Shown: piece by piece, positions 1 to 11,592 of the stretch | Layout of the letters: the number at the start of each line of letters is the position of its first letter | How positions within the stretch are numbered: the stretch's first letter is position 1 | Assembly: GCA_958299035.1 (NCBI GenBank) | Contig: CATQJL010000001.1 | Span: 4,216,399 to 4,280,398, forward strand | Direction of reading: 5' to 3' | DNA from: Cylicocyclus nassatus | Lineage: Eukaryota; Nematoda; Chromadorea; Rhabditida; Strongylidae | Length of the DNA stretch: 64,000 nucleotides | The notes under the pieces: generated by a model | Told to the model about the DNA's origin: nothing | The model's input: only the letters and a program-made list of their open reading frames with translations | Databases searched by the model: none | Made by a program: the position numbers and the translations under genes

Positions 1-125
1 GGTGAAACGCTGCCTTTAACAACTATCTATGCTTTGCAATACATAGTAGTTTAAGCACTACAACTGCCCACTTTTATACCCTAAATTTCAAATTTCTCTA
101 TTTTCAAGCGATAGTTACACATTTA

Positions 126-970
126 TTAGGTTGGTGCAAAAGTAATGCGCGTTTTATCTAGTTCTATCAAACTTTCTGCTTTGGAAAAAAAACTTATATA
201 CTTTCAAGAAGCTCCTTTCACGCTCTATTCATTGATGGTTGAAGCTTTTAGCCTTATTGTTAATAGAGCTAATAGAAGTTAATAGAGCTTCATACAACCG
301 TACTCAAAACCAGAATTTCATTGCACTAGCTTTTTGGCTAGAATTTAAGCGCAAAGAAAGGCATTTATTCAAAAATTCAACTATAGTAGGTAATACAAGT
401 TGTCTACATTATGCACACTGTTCCGTTTCTTTAGAAATAACCTAGATTGAGCTTCTGCGCCTCAAGTTGAGTAGTGGTTTTGGCCATTCTGTGGCCACTC
501 TGAAGAGGGCAATCGCCAAAGTTTTACTCATTTCTCTAAGCGTAAGGGTAGCTTCCTGTTGACAGTTTTTGCTGGGAGCTGTTCAGTACACAGAAAATCA
601 AAAACCCCATATTCTGGGATTTTGAGGCCTACGAAAAAAATATCGAAACACTTTTGAATATTTGTTCGCAAATCTTCTTTGTTTAAGCCCCTTCCGGCAT
701 TTTTGTACTACTAGCTTGACAGGCTACTTGCCATTCACACTGACAAATTTTGAAAGGAGTTATGATCAGTCAGAAACGGGGTTTTGAAAAAAAAAACTTT
801 CTAACTTATTGATCCATATTTTTGTGCCCATGGTGATATGAGCATAGTTGGATGTGCGCTGCATTGAGAAATATTTGGTGCCTCTAATGGTTTTTACCGC
901 ACTGAAGAATATAGATTCTTTAGAAAGTTTTAAAGTGAAAACTCGCAAAACGCGCATTACTTTTGCACCA
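126..970. mobile_element. MITE, TTAGGTTGGTGCAAAAG ends (mariner-like)
   Basis: The left end reads TTAGGTTGGTGCAAAAGTAA just after a TA. The inverted partner AAAACGCGCATTACTTTTGC followed by ACCA lies at about 947-970. The inner 23 bp or so of the terminal repeat match exactly, but the last bases on the right (the expected ACCTAA) are missing and run into the next element. No transposase is encoded. The TA target and TIR type are those of Tc1/mariner-derived MITEs, and this TIR resembles vertebrate Made1/mariner ends. Confidence 0.75.
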
Positions 971-975
971 AAATA

Positions 976-1287
976 TTAGGTTGTCAAGAAAATAACGTCG
1001 TTTATTTATGATTTTTCGGGTAAAATTGATATTACTCGAGAATCAGAGCATATCCGAGGCCAAAATTTTATGTTCAAGATTACGAATCTTTGTTGTATAC
1101 AAAGGCATATACTAGTTGCTCGTATGTGTTTTGGCTCTAAATTTTGCGCAACAGCAAGTTCTGCCAATGTTTGAATGTCATCTCGTAGAGCTTCCTTTGC
1201 TCTATCAAGTGCTTCTCCTCACATATTTTTTTGAATTTGTCTTATGGCTTTGCTATGAAAAACGACATTATTTTCTTGACAACCTAA
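976..1287. mobile_element. MITE, TTAGGTTGTCAAGAAAAT ends
   Basis: About 312 bp with terminal repeats TTAGGTTGTCAAGAAAATAA (left) and its reverse complement ending TTGACAACCTAA (right), flanked by TA on both sides (974-975 and 1288-1289). It has no coding capacity. It abuts the damaged right end of the preceding MITE. Confidence 0.85.
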
Positions 1288-1289
1288 TA

Positions 1290-2393
1290 CTTTGTAAAGC
1301 AGTTGGTAGTAACAGGTGAACTTTGGAATCTCGTTATTATGAAAAATTCACAGTAGATGGTGTGTCTTTGTGTTTTACGATTTTGCGCAACTCAGAACTG
1401 TGGGACAATTATTCAGCAAAGTCTAAAAAACAAGCTAAAAATGTACAAAAAATTGCTGTGATTTGCAAATCTGCTCTAACAGCTGGCTAATAAAGCATCT
1501 CCGAAAGTCTCGAATAAAAATTCTGAAATTTTGCGAATAGTCATGGTAAAGAAGGTATGTAAGCGCTGGCGATTATCTCAGACGCCGAGTAATTCGCATA
1601 CGAACACAGTTGCTAGAAAGAGGAAAAAATTCTGCGTAGGGTACTGCTTGGAGGAATTGCTCATCTTCACTCCAAGGACTTTACGGGTAGGAAAATTAGA
1701 AAAAAACCTTCTAATATCAAACTGGAAAAAGTCTCGCACCAAAATCCTATCAAATCGTAATCTCCACGGATTCATTGACTCCGTGGGGACTGACTGACTT
1801 GAGGTGATATAAACTGGGAAAAGCACTTTTCCCAATTTATATTACCTCACTTTTCCAAATATTTTCAAACCAGGAATCATCGCTGCTATATCGCGTCAAC
1901 GAAGCTGTTTGAGGCAAACAACTTAAACTATTTTTTCAGCTTTTAAATCTCCTAAGGTGCTGCCGAAAATTTCTAGTTCTATCTTCTCTTTTGATTTTAT
2001 GGTCGTGGATTAAGAAACCTAGAAAAAGTAAATTTCTAATCTTACTCTTCTTCGGGTATTATAACCGTATGTCAAATCAGACAGATCTCCAAAATTCCAC
2101 GTCGCAAGGGATCATATTGCTTTTAGCCCAAGATACTGCGTTTTATACTTTTTCGAAGTCATGCTTTTGTTTATTTTCGAAATGCATAAACCATAGGCGA
2201 TATTTCGGAAGTTGATCAAGAGGCTTATTTTTGAGAAGGAAAACTCATTTGCATGAACTTCTAGTTTCTCCAAGCTTTTTGTATAAGACAGTAAATTCTT
2301 ATTAGGTAAAGTAATTAGTGGTATTCATCGTTTTGGAGCTGATTTCTTTCGAATACTTTCGTTTACTCTTCTGCTGGACAGCTTTTTATAATA
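1290..2393. other. Non-coding stretch with one small hairpin
   Basis: I see no gene here. A near-perfect hairpin lies at about 1802-1848 (arms around GGTGATATAAACTGGGAAAAG). The small ORFs have no recognisable composition or motif. Confidence 0.4.
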
Positions 2394-3307
2394 TTAGGTT
2401 GTCTCATAATTAATGCACGTTTTTCTAACCTCTTTTTGAGAAGGCTGATTTTCAAACAGAAAACATTTTTCTTCAAAACCTCTTATAGCGTCGAAAAGCC
2501 CAATTCCTCTAGTTTCTAACATGTGTTTTCGTTTTCGCAAATCTTTGTTGAAGCCGAAGTTCCATGCCTTCAAAGACAAGTGATCAAATTATGAAATTCT
2601 TTCCCTTCACTCTCCTTGCTCTAAATCCATGAAAAGTAGACGGATCTTCTCCACAAAATATGCGTAATGATCGCGAAGCCCTGTGGTACAAAACACTTGT
2701 CAGAATGAAATTTTTAGCAAATTCCGAGTCGAGAAATCTTGTCTCAAACTTGGCTGGTAGCTAAGGCCCATCTAAGCCGCATAAAAATCTCATGCGAAAA
2801 GCGACTGTACAAATTTCGCTATGTTCACGTAGAGTAGACCTAGTATAACTAATGCTAGGAAAACGGCAACATTTCATCGTCTTTTGGAAGAGAAAAATTC
2901 AAAAATCCCAAAAAGGCAGTTTTTTGGGATTTCCAAAATACTGAAAAAAATGGGTACTTCCAGTTTTTTTGCAAAATTTTCTCACAGAAATATGCCGTAA
3001 AATTCAAACTTCACTCCATTGCACAACCGACCATCGGCTATATAATGAGCAAAGTCCGCGCGATCCTAGTACATTTAAGCGAAAGTTAAGCTCTCTCAAA
3101 GTTTAGGTTTCTAAACAAAGGTTCGGGATTTTTTATGCTATAAAATCTTTCTTAAAGTGGCTGCGATCCAACAAAAGCATGCGTTCTATAGTCAAAGGTT
3201 TGTTGTTCGCAGTGATTTTTATTGCGCTCAAAAAGATGGTTTTGGAAAAGAGTTATCTTGGTCAGAAGTTAACTCATAAAACGTGCATTAATTATGAGAC
3301 AACCTAA
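2394..3307. mobile_element. MITE, TTAGGTTGTCTCATAATTAA ends
   Basis: A 914-bp element with ends TTAGGTTGTCTCATAATTAA and AATTATGAGACAACCTAA in inverted orientation, flanked by TA (2392-2393 and 3308-3309). Similarity between the arms extends inward past the perfect TIR (ATGCACGTTTT versus AAAACGTGCAT). It has no transposase and is the same size class (about 0.9 kb) as the other TTAGGTTG elements in the window. Confidence 0.88.
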
Positions 3308-3954
3308 TATTAAGAATTACCGATTGTACATGACAATTTTGGACTGAACACTCGCTGACATTTCATTTGTGATAATCTCATAACATTTGTGACTTACTCC
3401 AAAACAAAATGCATAGTGCAAGAACGATGAAAGCAAGTACTCAACAACGAAGCGGAGAAATGAAAAAAAACGCGATTTTCTCTCAATTCAACTCTGATCT
3501 TCCAAGCGACATGTAGCTTACTGACAACATGTACTCCATCTCTTGTCACGTATCTCATTTGCCAGTGTAAATCAATTTCATTTCCATTTTTTTCATTTTC
3601 TCAATTACTATCGCCCACCCAGAGCCTTAATGATTCGTTTTGTTGATTACAAAGTCTCACTTTGGTGTCTTCTTAACCTCGCATGATTCTCTATAGCTTG
3701 TCAGCCAAGCTAAACCCCATAATTCGGTCCTTCCTCAGTTTTAGGCCCAATGCTCTTTTCTTCCTATCTATGTAGCTTCGTTACCGTGGAATACAACCCG
3801 TCGTCCAGATCTTAGTAACAAGCTGGACCAAAGTCCGTAAAATATCGCGATTCTTTCGACAGTAATAGTTTTGTTTTTTGTGTTTTTTGATAATGGTTGG
3901 GAAAAATGTGATTTTTCATAGTAAAAAGAAAAACTAAGTTTATGAACATTCTCC
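3308..3954. other. Non-coding stretch, nothing recognised
   Basis: AT-rich sequence with no coding ORF, RNA gene or repeat structure that I can support. Confidence 0.3.
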
Positions 3955-4206
3955 TTTTCGTCCTTTTCTTTACAAGAGAAGCTTGTTTAGTCGAAGTGGA
4001 CTTTTCAAAGGGCACAAAACGCTGATTCCAAAACTGCTTTTTTTCTGCAGAACGTTTATGGATATGAGGGTTTTTTGGACCCAAATTTAATGCGCGTTTT
4101 GGATAAATTAAGATGCTGAAATCTTACTGCTTTCAAATAATGCAGCAAAGTGTGATATTTTTAAATTTTAGAGTATTGTTTGAATAAAGTGCTCTGATGA
4201 TTACCA

Positions 4207-6254
4207 GGAGGACCCAACGTACGACTACGACCGGCTTCTGAAAGGATTGCGAGCCTGCGGAGAATGCGCCTCAGTGACTTCTGAGAAGAACTTGGACCGC
4301 ATCTCGAAGACCACCAAGGAATTGCTCGAAAGAAGAAGATCATTGAGGCAGGATCCGAATGCAACTCATCTCGAGCGACTGATTGCCAACACCAGTTGCA
4401 GAACAGCTTTGCAAGAGGATCTCAGGAAGTACAGGCAAGCCAAGATACTGGAAGCAGCAGAAAGAAGACGAAGTCTCAAGAAGTGCCGAAGGGACCTCTG
4501 CGAATATCACGTACCGCTGGCTGCACTACTGAACGAAGACGGGACTCCGACTTCTTCCCGATACAAGATGGAATCTATCGCGAAGAACTTCTACACCAAC
4601 CTCTTCCGCTCATCAACACCCGTGCAGATGCCCGTTGTTCCCACTGGAGAAGTACCACCACGAATTCTACCTGCTGAAGTGCGTATCGCGATACAGACCA
4701 TGAAGACGTCCACGGCTCCAGGACCAGATCATCTTTCCGTCGAACTTCTGCGAGCCGGAGGACACCGTCTACACGAGATTCTAGCGTCGCATTTGACATC
4801 TTACCTTCAGAAGGAGAAGATTCCCGACCAGTGGAGAACGTCAAGAACCGTCCTTCTCTTCAAGAAGGGTGAACGGGAGGATCTTCGGAACTATCGTCCA
4901 ATATGCTTGCTGAGTGTGCTGTACAAGCTTTTTACGAAGATTATCCTCGCTCGCATATCAAGGACACTGGATGAAGCCCAACCCCAAGAACAAGCTGGAT
5001 TTCGCAAAGGATTCAGCTGCATGGACCACATCCAGACCGTTTCGAGGGTCATAGAAGTCTGCCGGGAGTACCGACTGCCTCTCGTCCTAACCTTTGTCGA
5101 CTACGAGAAAGCCTTCGACAGCGTCGAAACCAACGCCATCCTGTCTGCGCTAGTCGATCAAGGAGTGGACCCAGCTTACGTGAGGACGTTAGCCGACTGC
5201 TACAAGGACTGTACAACGACGATGCAGCTATTCCATCGCCCCCTGACCATACCAATCGGGAAGGGGGTCCGACAAGGCGACACAATCTCGCCGAAGCTGT
5301 TCACCGCGGCCTTGCAGTGGGTGATGAAGTCACTGGACTGGAACGAGAGAGGCATACGAGTTGATGGGAGATTCCTGTCCAACCTTCGTTTTGCGGACGA
5401 CATCGTTCTCTTCTCGAGCAGTATCACCGAAGCAGAGACGATGCTGAAGGAACTAAACGAAGTAGGGAAGAAGATCGGACTGCGAATAAATCGGAAGAAG
5501 ACTCAGTTCATGAAGAACGCCCTTTGCGAAGATGCAGAAATGGAATTGGAAGGCACCCCGATTATGGAGACGTCTTCCTACGTGTATCTCGGACGTTCGA
5601 TGAACATGGAGAACGACTTGAGGGAAGAACTCATCAGGAGAAGAAGAGCAGCCTGGGCCGCCTTCGGGCCCCTGAAGGAAGCCACCGACCAACTGACGGA
5701 CCCGGAGCTTCGTGCCCACCTGTTCGACTCAACCGTTCTCCCGGCGCTCTGTTACGCAGCTGAGACTTGGGCCGACACTGTAGCCACGCCGAAAGCTCTA
5801 ACGACCACCCACAGAGCGCTCGAGCGCAGTCTTCTGAAGATGACCCGACGCAAGCAACATCTAGTCGGACTTCGCAGCACGGATATGAGAAGAATGTCCC
5901 GTCTTCGTGACCCAGCGGAATACGTCGCGAAAGCCAAACACCGATGGGCCGGTCACATAATGAGAAGAACAGACGACAGATGGACACCAAGAACATCGGA
6001 GTGGATTCCTCGCGAAGCTAAACGTCCCCGAGGAAGACCTCCAACGAGATGGGCAGACGTGTTCGTGGAACGGATGGACCAGCTGAGAAATCAGCTGGAT
6101 ACGATTTTTGCACCTGGAACTCGTGGACGCAGCCACCGACGTCAGCCAAGAAGATCGTGGATGTCAGAAGCGAGGGACAGGGAAAAATGGAAACTTCTGA
6201 GCTGGGGCCCGCACGTCACGTGAAGCCGGGCCATCTAAGTATCTAAGTAAGTAA
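4207..6254 (+). mobile_element. 5'-truncated RTE-class LINE insertion
   Basis: A young non-LTR retrotransposon insertion. It is bounded by an 11-bp target-site duplication, GATGATTACCA, at 4196-4206 and 6255-6265. It starts abruptly inside the reverse-transcriptase ORF and lacks the 5' endonuclease. It ends in short tandem repeats of the TCTAAGTA/AAGT type (6233-6254), the usual 3' tail of RTE elements. The target was the arm of an older foldback element. Confidence 0.93.
4247..6223 (+). CDS. RTE LINE reverse transcriptase (5'-truncated ORF)
   Basis: The open frame continues upstream to the insertion junction at 4207, so the true start is lost. The called start at 4247 is only the first start-like codon. 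The order is an upstream linker rich in Arg/Lys (NTSCRTALQEDL), then RT motifs: APGPDHLSVELLRAGG, LFKKGEREDLRNYRPICLL, QAGFRKGFSCMDHIQTV, FVDYEKAFDSV (first catalytic Asp), GVRQGDTISPKLF, and LRFADDIVLF (the catalytic FADD box). The C-terminal region has the post-RT signature LPALCYAAETWADT and RWAGHIMRR, then a basic GRPPTRWADVF segment. This enzyme reverse-transcribes the element's RNA at a nicked target. The RT and C-terminal domains are free of stops, but without an endonuclease the copy cannot be autonomous. Confidence 0.93.
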   Translation: MRACGECASVTSEKNLDRISKTTKELLERRRSLRQDPNATHLERLIANTSCRTALQEDLRKYRQAKILEAAERRRSLKKCRRDLCEYHVPLAALLNEDGTPTSSRYKMESIAKNFYTNLFRSSTPVQMPVVPTGEVPPRILPAEVRIAIQTMKTSTAPGPDHLSVELLRAGGHRLHEILASHLTSYLQKEKIPDQWRTSRTVLLFKKGEREDLRNYRPICLLSVLYKLFTKIILARISRTLDEAQPQEQAGFRKGFSCMDHIQTVSRVIEVCREYRLPLVLTFVDYEKAFDSVETNAILSALVDQGVDPAYVRTLADCYKDCTTTMQLFHRPLTIPIGKGVRQGDTISPKLFTAALQWVMKSLDWNERGIRVDGRFLSNLRFADDIVLFSSSITEAETMLKELNEVGKKIGLRINRKKTQFMKNALCEDAEMELEGTPIMETSSYVYLGRSMNMENDLREELIRRRRAAWAAFGPLKEATDQLTDPELRAHLFDSTVLPALCYAAETWADTVATPKALTTTHRALERSLLKMTRRKQHLVGLRSTDMRRMSRLRDPAEYVAKAKHRWAGHIMRRTDDRWTPRTSEWIPREAKRPRGRPPTRWADVFVERMDQLRNQLDTIFAPGTRGRSHRRQPRRSWMSEARDREKWKLLSWGPHVT

Positions 6255-8045
6255 GATGATTACCACTGCCCCATTGAAGAGCTTAAAAAAGTATTACGGC
6301 TATTTTTGTCCTGCTTGCGCATTCATTTTTTTTGCTCCGGTAAGCTCTCATAACTCCTCGTATATAAATGTTCGGCAGATAGTGAGGCCGATTTGAAAAC
6401 AGCATTTTTTGCCCTTCAGTATGGTATACATCCCAACTAGAATGGCCACTTCGACTTAACATGCATTCCTTGTTAGACGGAGTTCTTAATTTCTAGGTCC
6501 TTCTCGGGACTTGGGTACTAAATACAGTCATTTTTATTGCTAGGTGTCATATGATATCATTCATTGTCATTAATAAATAGAGATGTCAAGAAAGCACGCA
6601 CATAAAGGATGAAAGGTAACTTGCTGATTTGGGAAACCGTGAAAATAAGTTTTCAGGAAGTGACCGTTTTCACAGATGGGTCTATGTAACTCTGTAACCC
6701 TCAATCTGAAATTTCCTTATAATGTCTATTGAGTAAAAAGGCCATCTGCCACACCGCACATCATGCCACTAGTTTGTTTTGTATTCAGTGTTACTTTCAG
6801 AATAAATCTTGATGATAAGAATTCCCTTTCTTAGATGCCTGCAAGGAAAGATTCATTTGATGCTTTGCTTACTAACGCACAGTCGTTGAATGTGTAGGTG
6901 GCATATTGCGATTAGCACCATGCCATTCCAACTTACCTATTCCAGTGTTGCGCGCAGCTCTGTTTTTCACATTTACGACGGTTCTATCGTTGGAGTGCTA
7001 TAAAGGAATCGAGGGAAATAAGGCTATAACTGTGGTTGACGTTAGTTGTTGACTATAAGCATGAGTCAAGCGGGACATGTAAATTAGGCACATTGATTAT
7101 TTCAGCGAAGAAAAACTGCATAAGCGTTTGCAGTGATCCAGGAGCTAGCAAGATTTGAGCTAACGGGGGAACACCACCCATTAGATGCACCATGAAATGC
7201 TGGCTGACTCTAACAAGGAAAGCATGTTAAGTCGAAGGGGACTTTTTAGAAGGAACTAGTTGGCTTCCCCCGGTCCAGCCCGGGCCTTGTTTCTTCACCT
7301 GCACTGCAAGCCCCCCCCCCCCCCTATGATGACTTACCCTGGGACATCCGCTTTGAACCACATCCTCGTGATCCTGTGGTGAAAATGAGCTTCACCGCCC
7401 TCCTTTCACGATTATGGGAAAGTGCTTGATTCCACATGATAAGCCTTCAGTTCCTTAAAAAAGCGTAAACAAATCAATAAATCTATAGAAGGACCCAACG
7501 AATCGCCGCAAAAAGTAGCCTATCATCTGCGCAGGGGTTGAAAACGTATGTGTGCAAAGTTTCAGCGGAATCGGTTGAGCGGTGCGCGTTTCTATAGCGC
7601 ACATAGCCTCCAAACTCACAATTTTGAGTTTTATATATATATAGGTAGATGTATACCAATTGAGGGCCATAAAATGCTGATTCCGAATCTGCGTTCCTTA
7701 TTCGCAGAAGCTTACGGGTGAGGAGTTATGAGCGCTTACCGGAATGAGAATTTGAATTTGCAAGTAGGACAAAAATAGCTGTAATATTTTTAGCTCTCCA
7801 ATGGAGCAGTGATCATCAGAGCACTTTATTCAGGAAATACTCTTTGCATTACTTGAGGGCTAGTGAGATTTTAGCAACTCATTTTATCCAAATTGCACAT
7901 TCAATTTTTGGCTGAAAAAGCTTATAACTCCTCGTCTATAAACGTCCTGCAGATAAGGAAGGTAAGTTTGGAATCAGCATTTTATGCCCTTCACTATGAA
8001 TGCACCTCATTTAAAAAGGCCACTTCGAATAAACAACTTCCCTCC

Positions 8046-8372
8046 TAAGTCTGTCCTCCTTATCTGCTAAACGCTTTTGTAGGCGAAGCTATAAGCCACC
8101 AAAGGCCAATATTTTGCTGAGAAATCGTGGTGCAAAGTGCAAATTTGGCCGCACAGAGTAATATCCGGCTTGATGCTAAGCCAAAACACGCAGCTAGGTT
8201 ACTTCATTTAGCCCAGTATTGCCCTTTTAGCTCATCTTTAGGCCTGAGCTACATGAAGCAAACCGGTGACCACTTGAAATTCGAATCTGGACCCTTTTAT
8301 GCTTCATTAACAAAACTAATAAGAGGGCACATTAAATAGTGACTTCGGCTTTGCTGAGGGTTGTGGCCACAA
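8046..8372. other. Non-coding stretch, nothing recognised
   Basis: No supportable feature between the foldback element and the decayed coding region on the minus strand. Confidence 0.3.
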
Positions 8373-8756
8373 TTAATCTGGTGGAAAAAACTGCCGCAGA
8401 GTGGAACTAAGGTAGACTAGCTTATTGACTGACTGACGCAAGGCGTAGCAAAATTTGAGCCACTCAGTTCTGTCCTCGCTGTCTTCAAAGTGATATCCTG
8501 GCATCTGCTACATGTGGCGGACGAGTTGCATCGGCTTGTAGAATTTTGCGCAGAGACCCATCAAGATGGCGTGGTCCGCATCAAAAGTTTGCAAGTCAAT
8601 ATAGGATCCTCCCAAATTAATATCTAAAGTCTGGTTTGGAGATGAATATCTTAGCCACAAGCGCATTATCAACACTGCCGCTTGGGCAATGCCTTTGTTA
8701 TGTCCCTGCTCAATGTCAAATCCAACCGTACAAATTTGCCTAGAAGTTGCCTTCAA
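8373..8756 (-). pseudogene. Decayed coding sequence of unknown family
   Basis: The minus strand has a protein-like frame of about 82 codons up to an in-frame TAG at 8508-8510. The same frame then continues open for about 45 more codons, with natural-looking composition (HFEDSEDRTEWLKFCYALRQ), to a stop near 8373. I do not recognise the family. Upstream on the same strand (9480-9290) another protein-like stretch reads CKQYATSLLKHKFGALLSDV. The two could be exons of one dead gene or transposase. The basis is composition only, with no motif. Confidence 0.3.
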
Positions 8757-9562
8757 CCAGTTAATCTTGATCTACTAACATGTTACAGTTCAACAGTGCT
8801 TCAAAGTTTACCAATTGCGTACTAGACTCTTTAACTTTCTTGTTTTCAAATCACCCAACTTCCTTCGGTTGCTCCAACGTTTTAAACAAAAAATGCATTA
8901 ATTTACTTTGGAGACATAACAGAGGAGATAAGGGCTAGATGCAATTGCACTCTATTTACAGCAAAGGAAGATGTGCATCTATGAAACGAATGCTCCATGT
9001 GATTTCAAAACTTTGCCTGCAACTAAGAAGAACTTTTACGTGTCTGCACTCGGCAAAGTCAGGAGTGCAGATTTCCCAACACTCCCGTAAGCATTTGCTT
9101 TCAGTCAGTCAACAGATGCTGGACAGGACGTAGAGCTTTATGCGCCTGCAACACCGATAGGTGTAATGGAAATTTCGAATTAATGCTGGTAGGCATTTGA
9201 GAGTTTCAAGTCAAACGTAGCGGCACAACACCTTATTTAAAGTGTGCACAGGCGAGAGAATTATAGCAGCCAAGTATTCTACATTTATGTGTGTTCATTT
9301 CTTGGACACACTGTAGATAAGCGACTGGGGTCCATTGAGATCTCTGGTTTCGTATTGAAAATTTTGAATTTTGAAGCAAGAAAATGATTGGCACAGTCAA
9401 GTTTTTGCGCTACGTCAGAGAGCAAAGCACCAAATTTGTGTTTGAGAAGACTGGTAGCGTATTGCTTACACCGAACTACAACAAATGCTGATCTTTTGTA
9501 TGAATCTGTATGATGATTTGCAAGCCTGTCAAAGGACTTGCTGTGTTTTGTACTGATTACAA
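8757..9562 (-). other. Possible further decayed coding sequence
   Basis: Short protein-like stretches on the minus strand (for example about 9480-9290) are separated by stops. No splice sites fit well enough to join them. Otherwise nothing is recognised. Confidence 0.2.
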
Positions 9563-10046
9563 ACTTACTTACTTAGATACTTAGATGGCCCGTCTTCGCG
9601 TGGCGTGCGGGCTTTACAACAAATGTCTCTAGTTGTCCTTGTTCTTCGCTTCAGGTACCCGCAATCTTCTGGGTTGATGTCGGTGGCTACGTTCGCGAGT
9701 TGCAGGTGCGATGATCGTATCCAGCTGATTTCTCGGCTGGTCCATCCGGTTCACGAACAAGTCTGCCCATCTCGATGGTGGTCTTCTTCAAAAACTTTTG
9801 CTTCGCGAGGAACCCACTCTGATGTTCTTATGTCCATTTGTCGCCTATTCTTCTTATAATGCGAAAGACCCACCGATTTTTTGCTTTTGCAGCGCAGTTG
9901 GCTGAGTCACAAAGGCGAGACATTCGTATCATAACCGTACTGCGAAGTATGACAAGACATTGTTTTGTCGTGTCATTTTCAGACTGCGTTCAAGCGCTTT
10001 GTAAGTGATCCGCAGAGCTTTCGACGTAGCTATAGTGTCAGCTTAA

Positions 10047-10490
10047 AGGCAGTACATCGGCAGAATGAGACCCGTGACCAAACAAAGTCACAGGGTAGGA
10101 GCCCCCATATGGAACCTATCGGCCAAAGTCCGATCTTTCTCTGCCACTTCTAACCCCCGAAATTTCAAAGCGAAAGCAGCGCTCATCTCCTGTCCTCTCC
10201 GAACCCGCCCACCCCATAAACGAGTGACTTCCGCGGTCAGAGCGCCAGCCGCAATGCTATAAGCGTGAGGTCCCGCAACGACTCTGCGTCTTCGCCATGA
10301 CGGGCTCCGCGTTCACTAGTCCATGGGATGGGCGGGTTCGGAGAGGACAGGAGATGAGCGCTGCTTTCGCTTTGAAATTTCGGTGGTTAGAAGTGGCAGA
10401 GAAACATCGGACTTTGGCCAATAGGTTCCATATGGGGGCTCCTACCCTGTCTTGTTTTGTTACGGGTCTCATTCTGCCGATGTACTGCCT
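10047..10490. mobile_element. Foldback MITE with TTAA target duplication
   Basis: A 444-bp imperfect palindrome flanked by TTAA at 10043-10046 and 10491-10494, with ends AGGCAGTACATCGGCAGAAT and the reverse complement of the same. The arms meet near 10250. It sits inside the fossil RTE LINE, whose sequence resumes after the neighbouring element (GTGTCAGC ... GTCTCAGCTG). TTAA target preference is characteristic of piggyBac-type transposases. No transposase is present. Confidence 0.88.
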
Positions 10491-10494
10491 TTAA

Positions 10495-10861
10495 AGGCAC
10501 CGTCCACTCAAATTGGGGTTGGTGAGATTATGATACCTAGCAGGTGCAGGGCCCCCAACTGTATGATTGCCCAACACGCGCTGCCTGAAGTTGCTTCCGA
10601 ACCGAGAAAATTGCTTCGGAAATCACTTCAGGCCGCGTTCGCGACGCTGGCTCCTCCCCTTTCGGAGTGGGCGTGACGTTCGTCTCGCCCGTCCGTGCGC
10701 GCCCAATCAATCACCGTACCGAAGAAATCGCTCTGCGGGTTCTGAAAACGGGGGTTTTTCGTGGTTTTCGCGGATTTTCAACTTAATATTTGGAATCAGG
10801 GGTATGAGAAGGCCCTGGAGCGGCAAAACATGGAGGTTGAAATTTTGGGTGGACGGTGCCT
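10495..10861. mobile_element. Second TTAA element, back-to-back with the first
   Basis: About 367 bp with ends AGGCACCGTCCACTCAAATT and AATTTTGGGTGGACGGTGCC plus T, flanked by TTAA at 10491-10494 and 10862-10865. The left TTAA is shared with the adjacent foldback, so one element used the other's target duplication as its own site. The interior is unlike the first element, so this is a different subfamily. Confidence 0.85.
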
Positions 10862-11592
10862 TTAAGTCTCAGCTGCGTAGCAGAGCGCAGGGAGAAGGTT
10901 GAATTGAACAGGTGGAACAACTTGTACAAGAAAATAGCCACCATCGAACTCGCCTCGTCCTCCGCTTTCAGAAAATATATAGCATGTCTGAAATCCGTCC
11001 AAAAAAGTGCCTGAGTGAAGGGTGTGCTTAGTGATTTCTAGAGATTTTCGGTGGAACACGCGAAGCTCCGGGTCTGATAATTGGGCGGTGGCTTCCTTTA
11101 GAGGTCCGAAGGCGGCCCAGGCTGCTTTTCTTATCCTGTCTTCTTCCGTCAAATTGTTCTCCATGTTCATCGAACGCTAAGGTACACAAAAGGACGTCTC
11201 CATAATAAGGCCCCTGCCAGTTCCATTTCTGCATCTTCGCTAAGGGTTTCTTCATGTATTGAGTCTTCCGAATTTTTTGCAACCCGAGCTTCTTCCGTTT
11301 GTTTGGTTTCTTTAGCATCGTCTCCGCTTCAGTGATATTGCTCGAAAACAGAATGATGTTGTCCGCAGAACGAAGTTCGCGAGGAATCTCCCATCAACAT
11401 GTATGCTTTTCCCGTAATCTCCAATGGGAACAAAACAACACACCGGCGGGTATTGATGAGCGGAAGGACTGATGTAAACGTTTTTTGTGATAGACTTTAT
11501 TTCATATCGGTAAGAAGTCGGGGTCCCGTTTTCGTTCAATAAATGAACCCAGCGTTACGTAATTTTCAAAGATTTCCTTTTGGCGCTTTTAA

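Larger units (their letters stand above)
3955..8045. repeat. Large foldback element, split by an RTE insertion
   Basis: The left arm (about 3955-4206 plus 6255-6440, interrupted by the LINE at 4207-6254) is repeated in reverse complement at about 7650-8045. Shared landmarks are TTTGAATAAAGTGCTCTGATGA at 4180-4200 versus its complement near 7813-7835, CTATTTTTGTCCT at 6300 versus 7765, and CGAAGTGGAC at 3994 versus GGCCACTTCG at 8020. The loop (6441-7650) holds no gene, only a C-tract at about 7311-7324. Related sequence with GGAATCAGC and AACTCCTC motifs recurs at 24.3-24.8 kb, at its mirror 46.3-46.8 kb, and near 57.2 kb. Confidence 0.75.
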
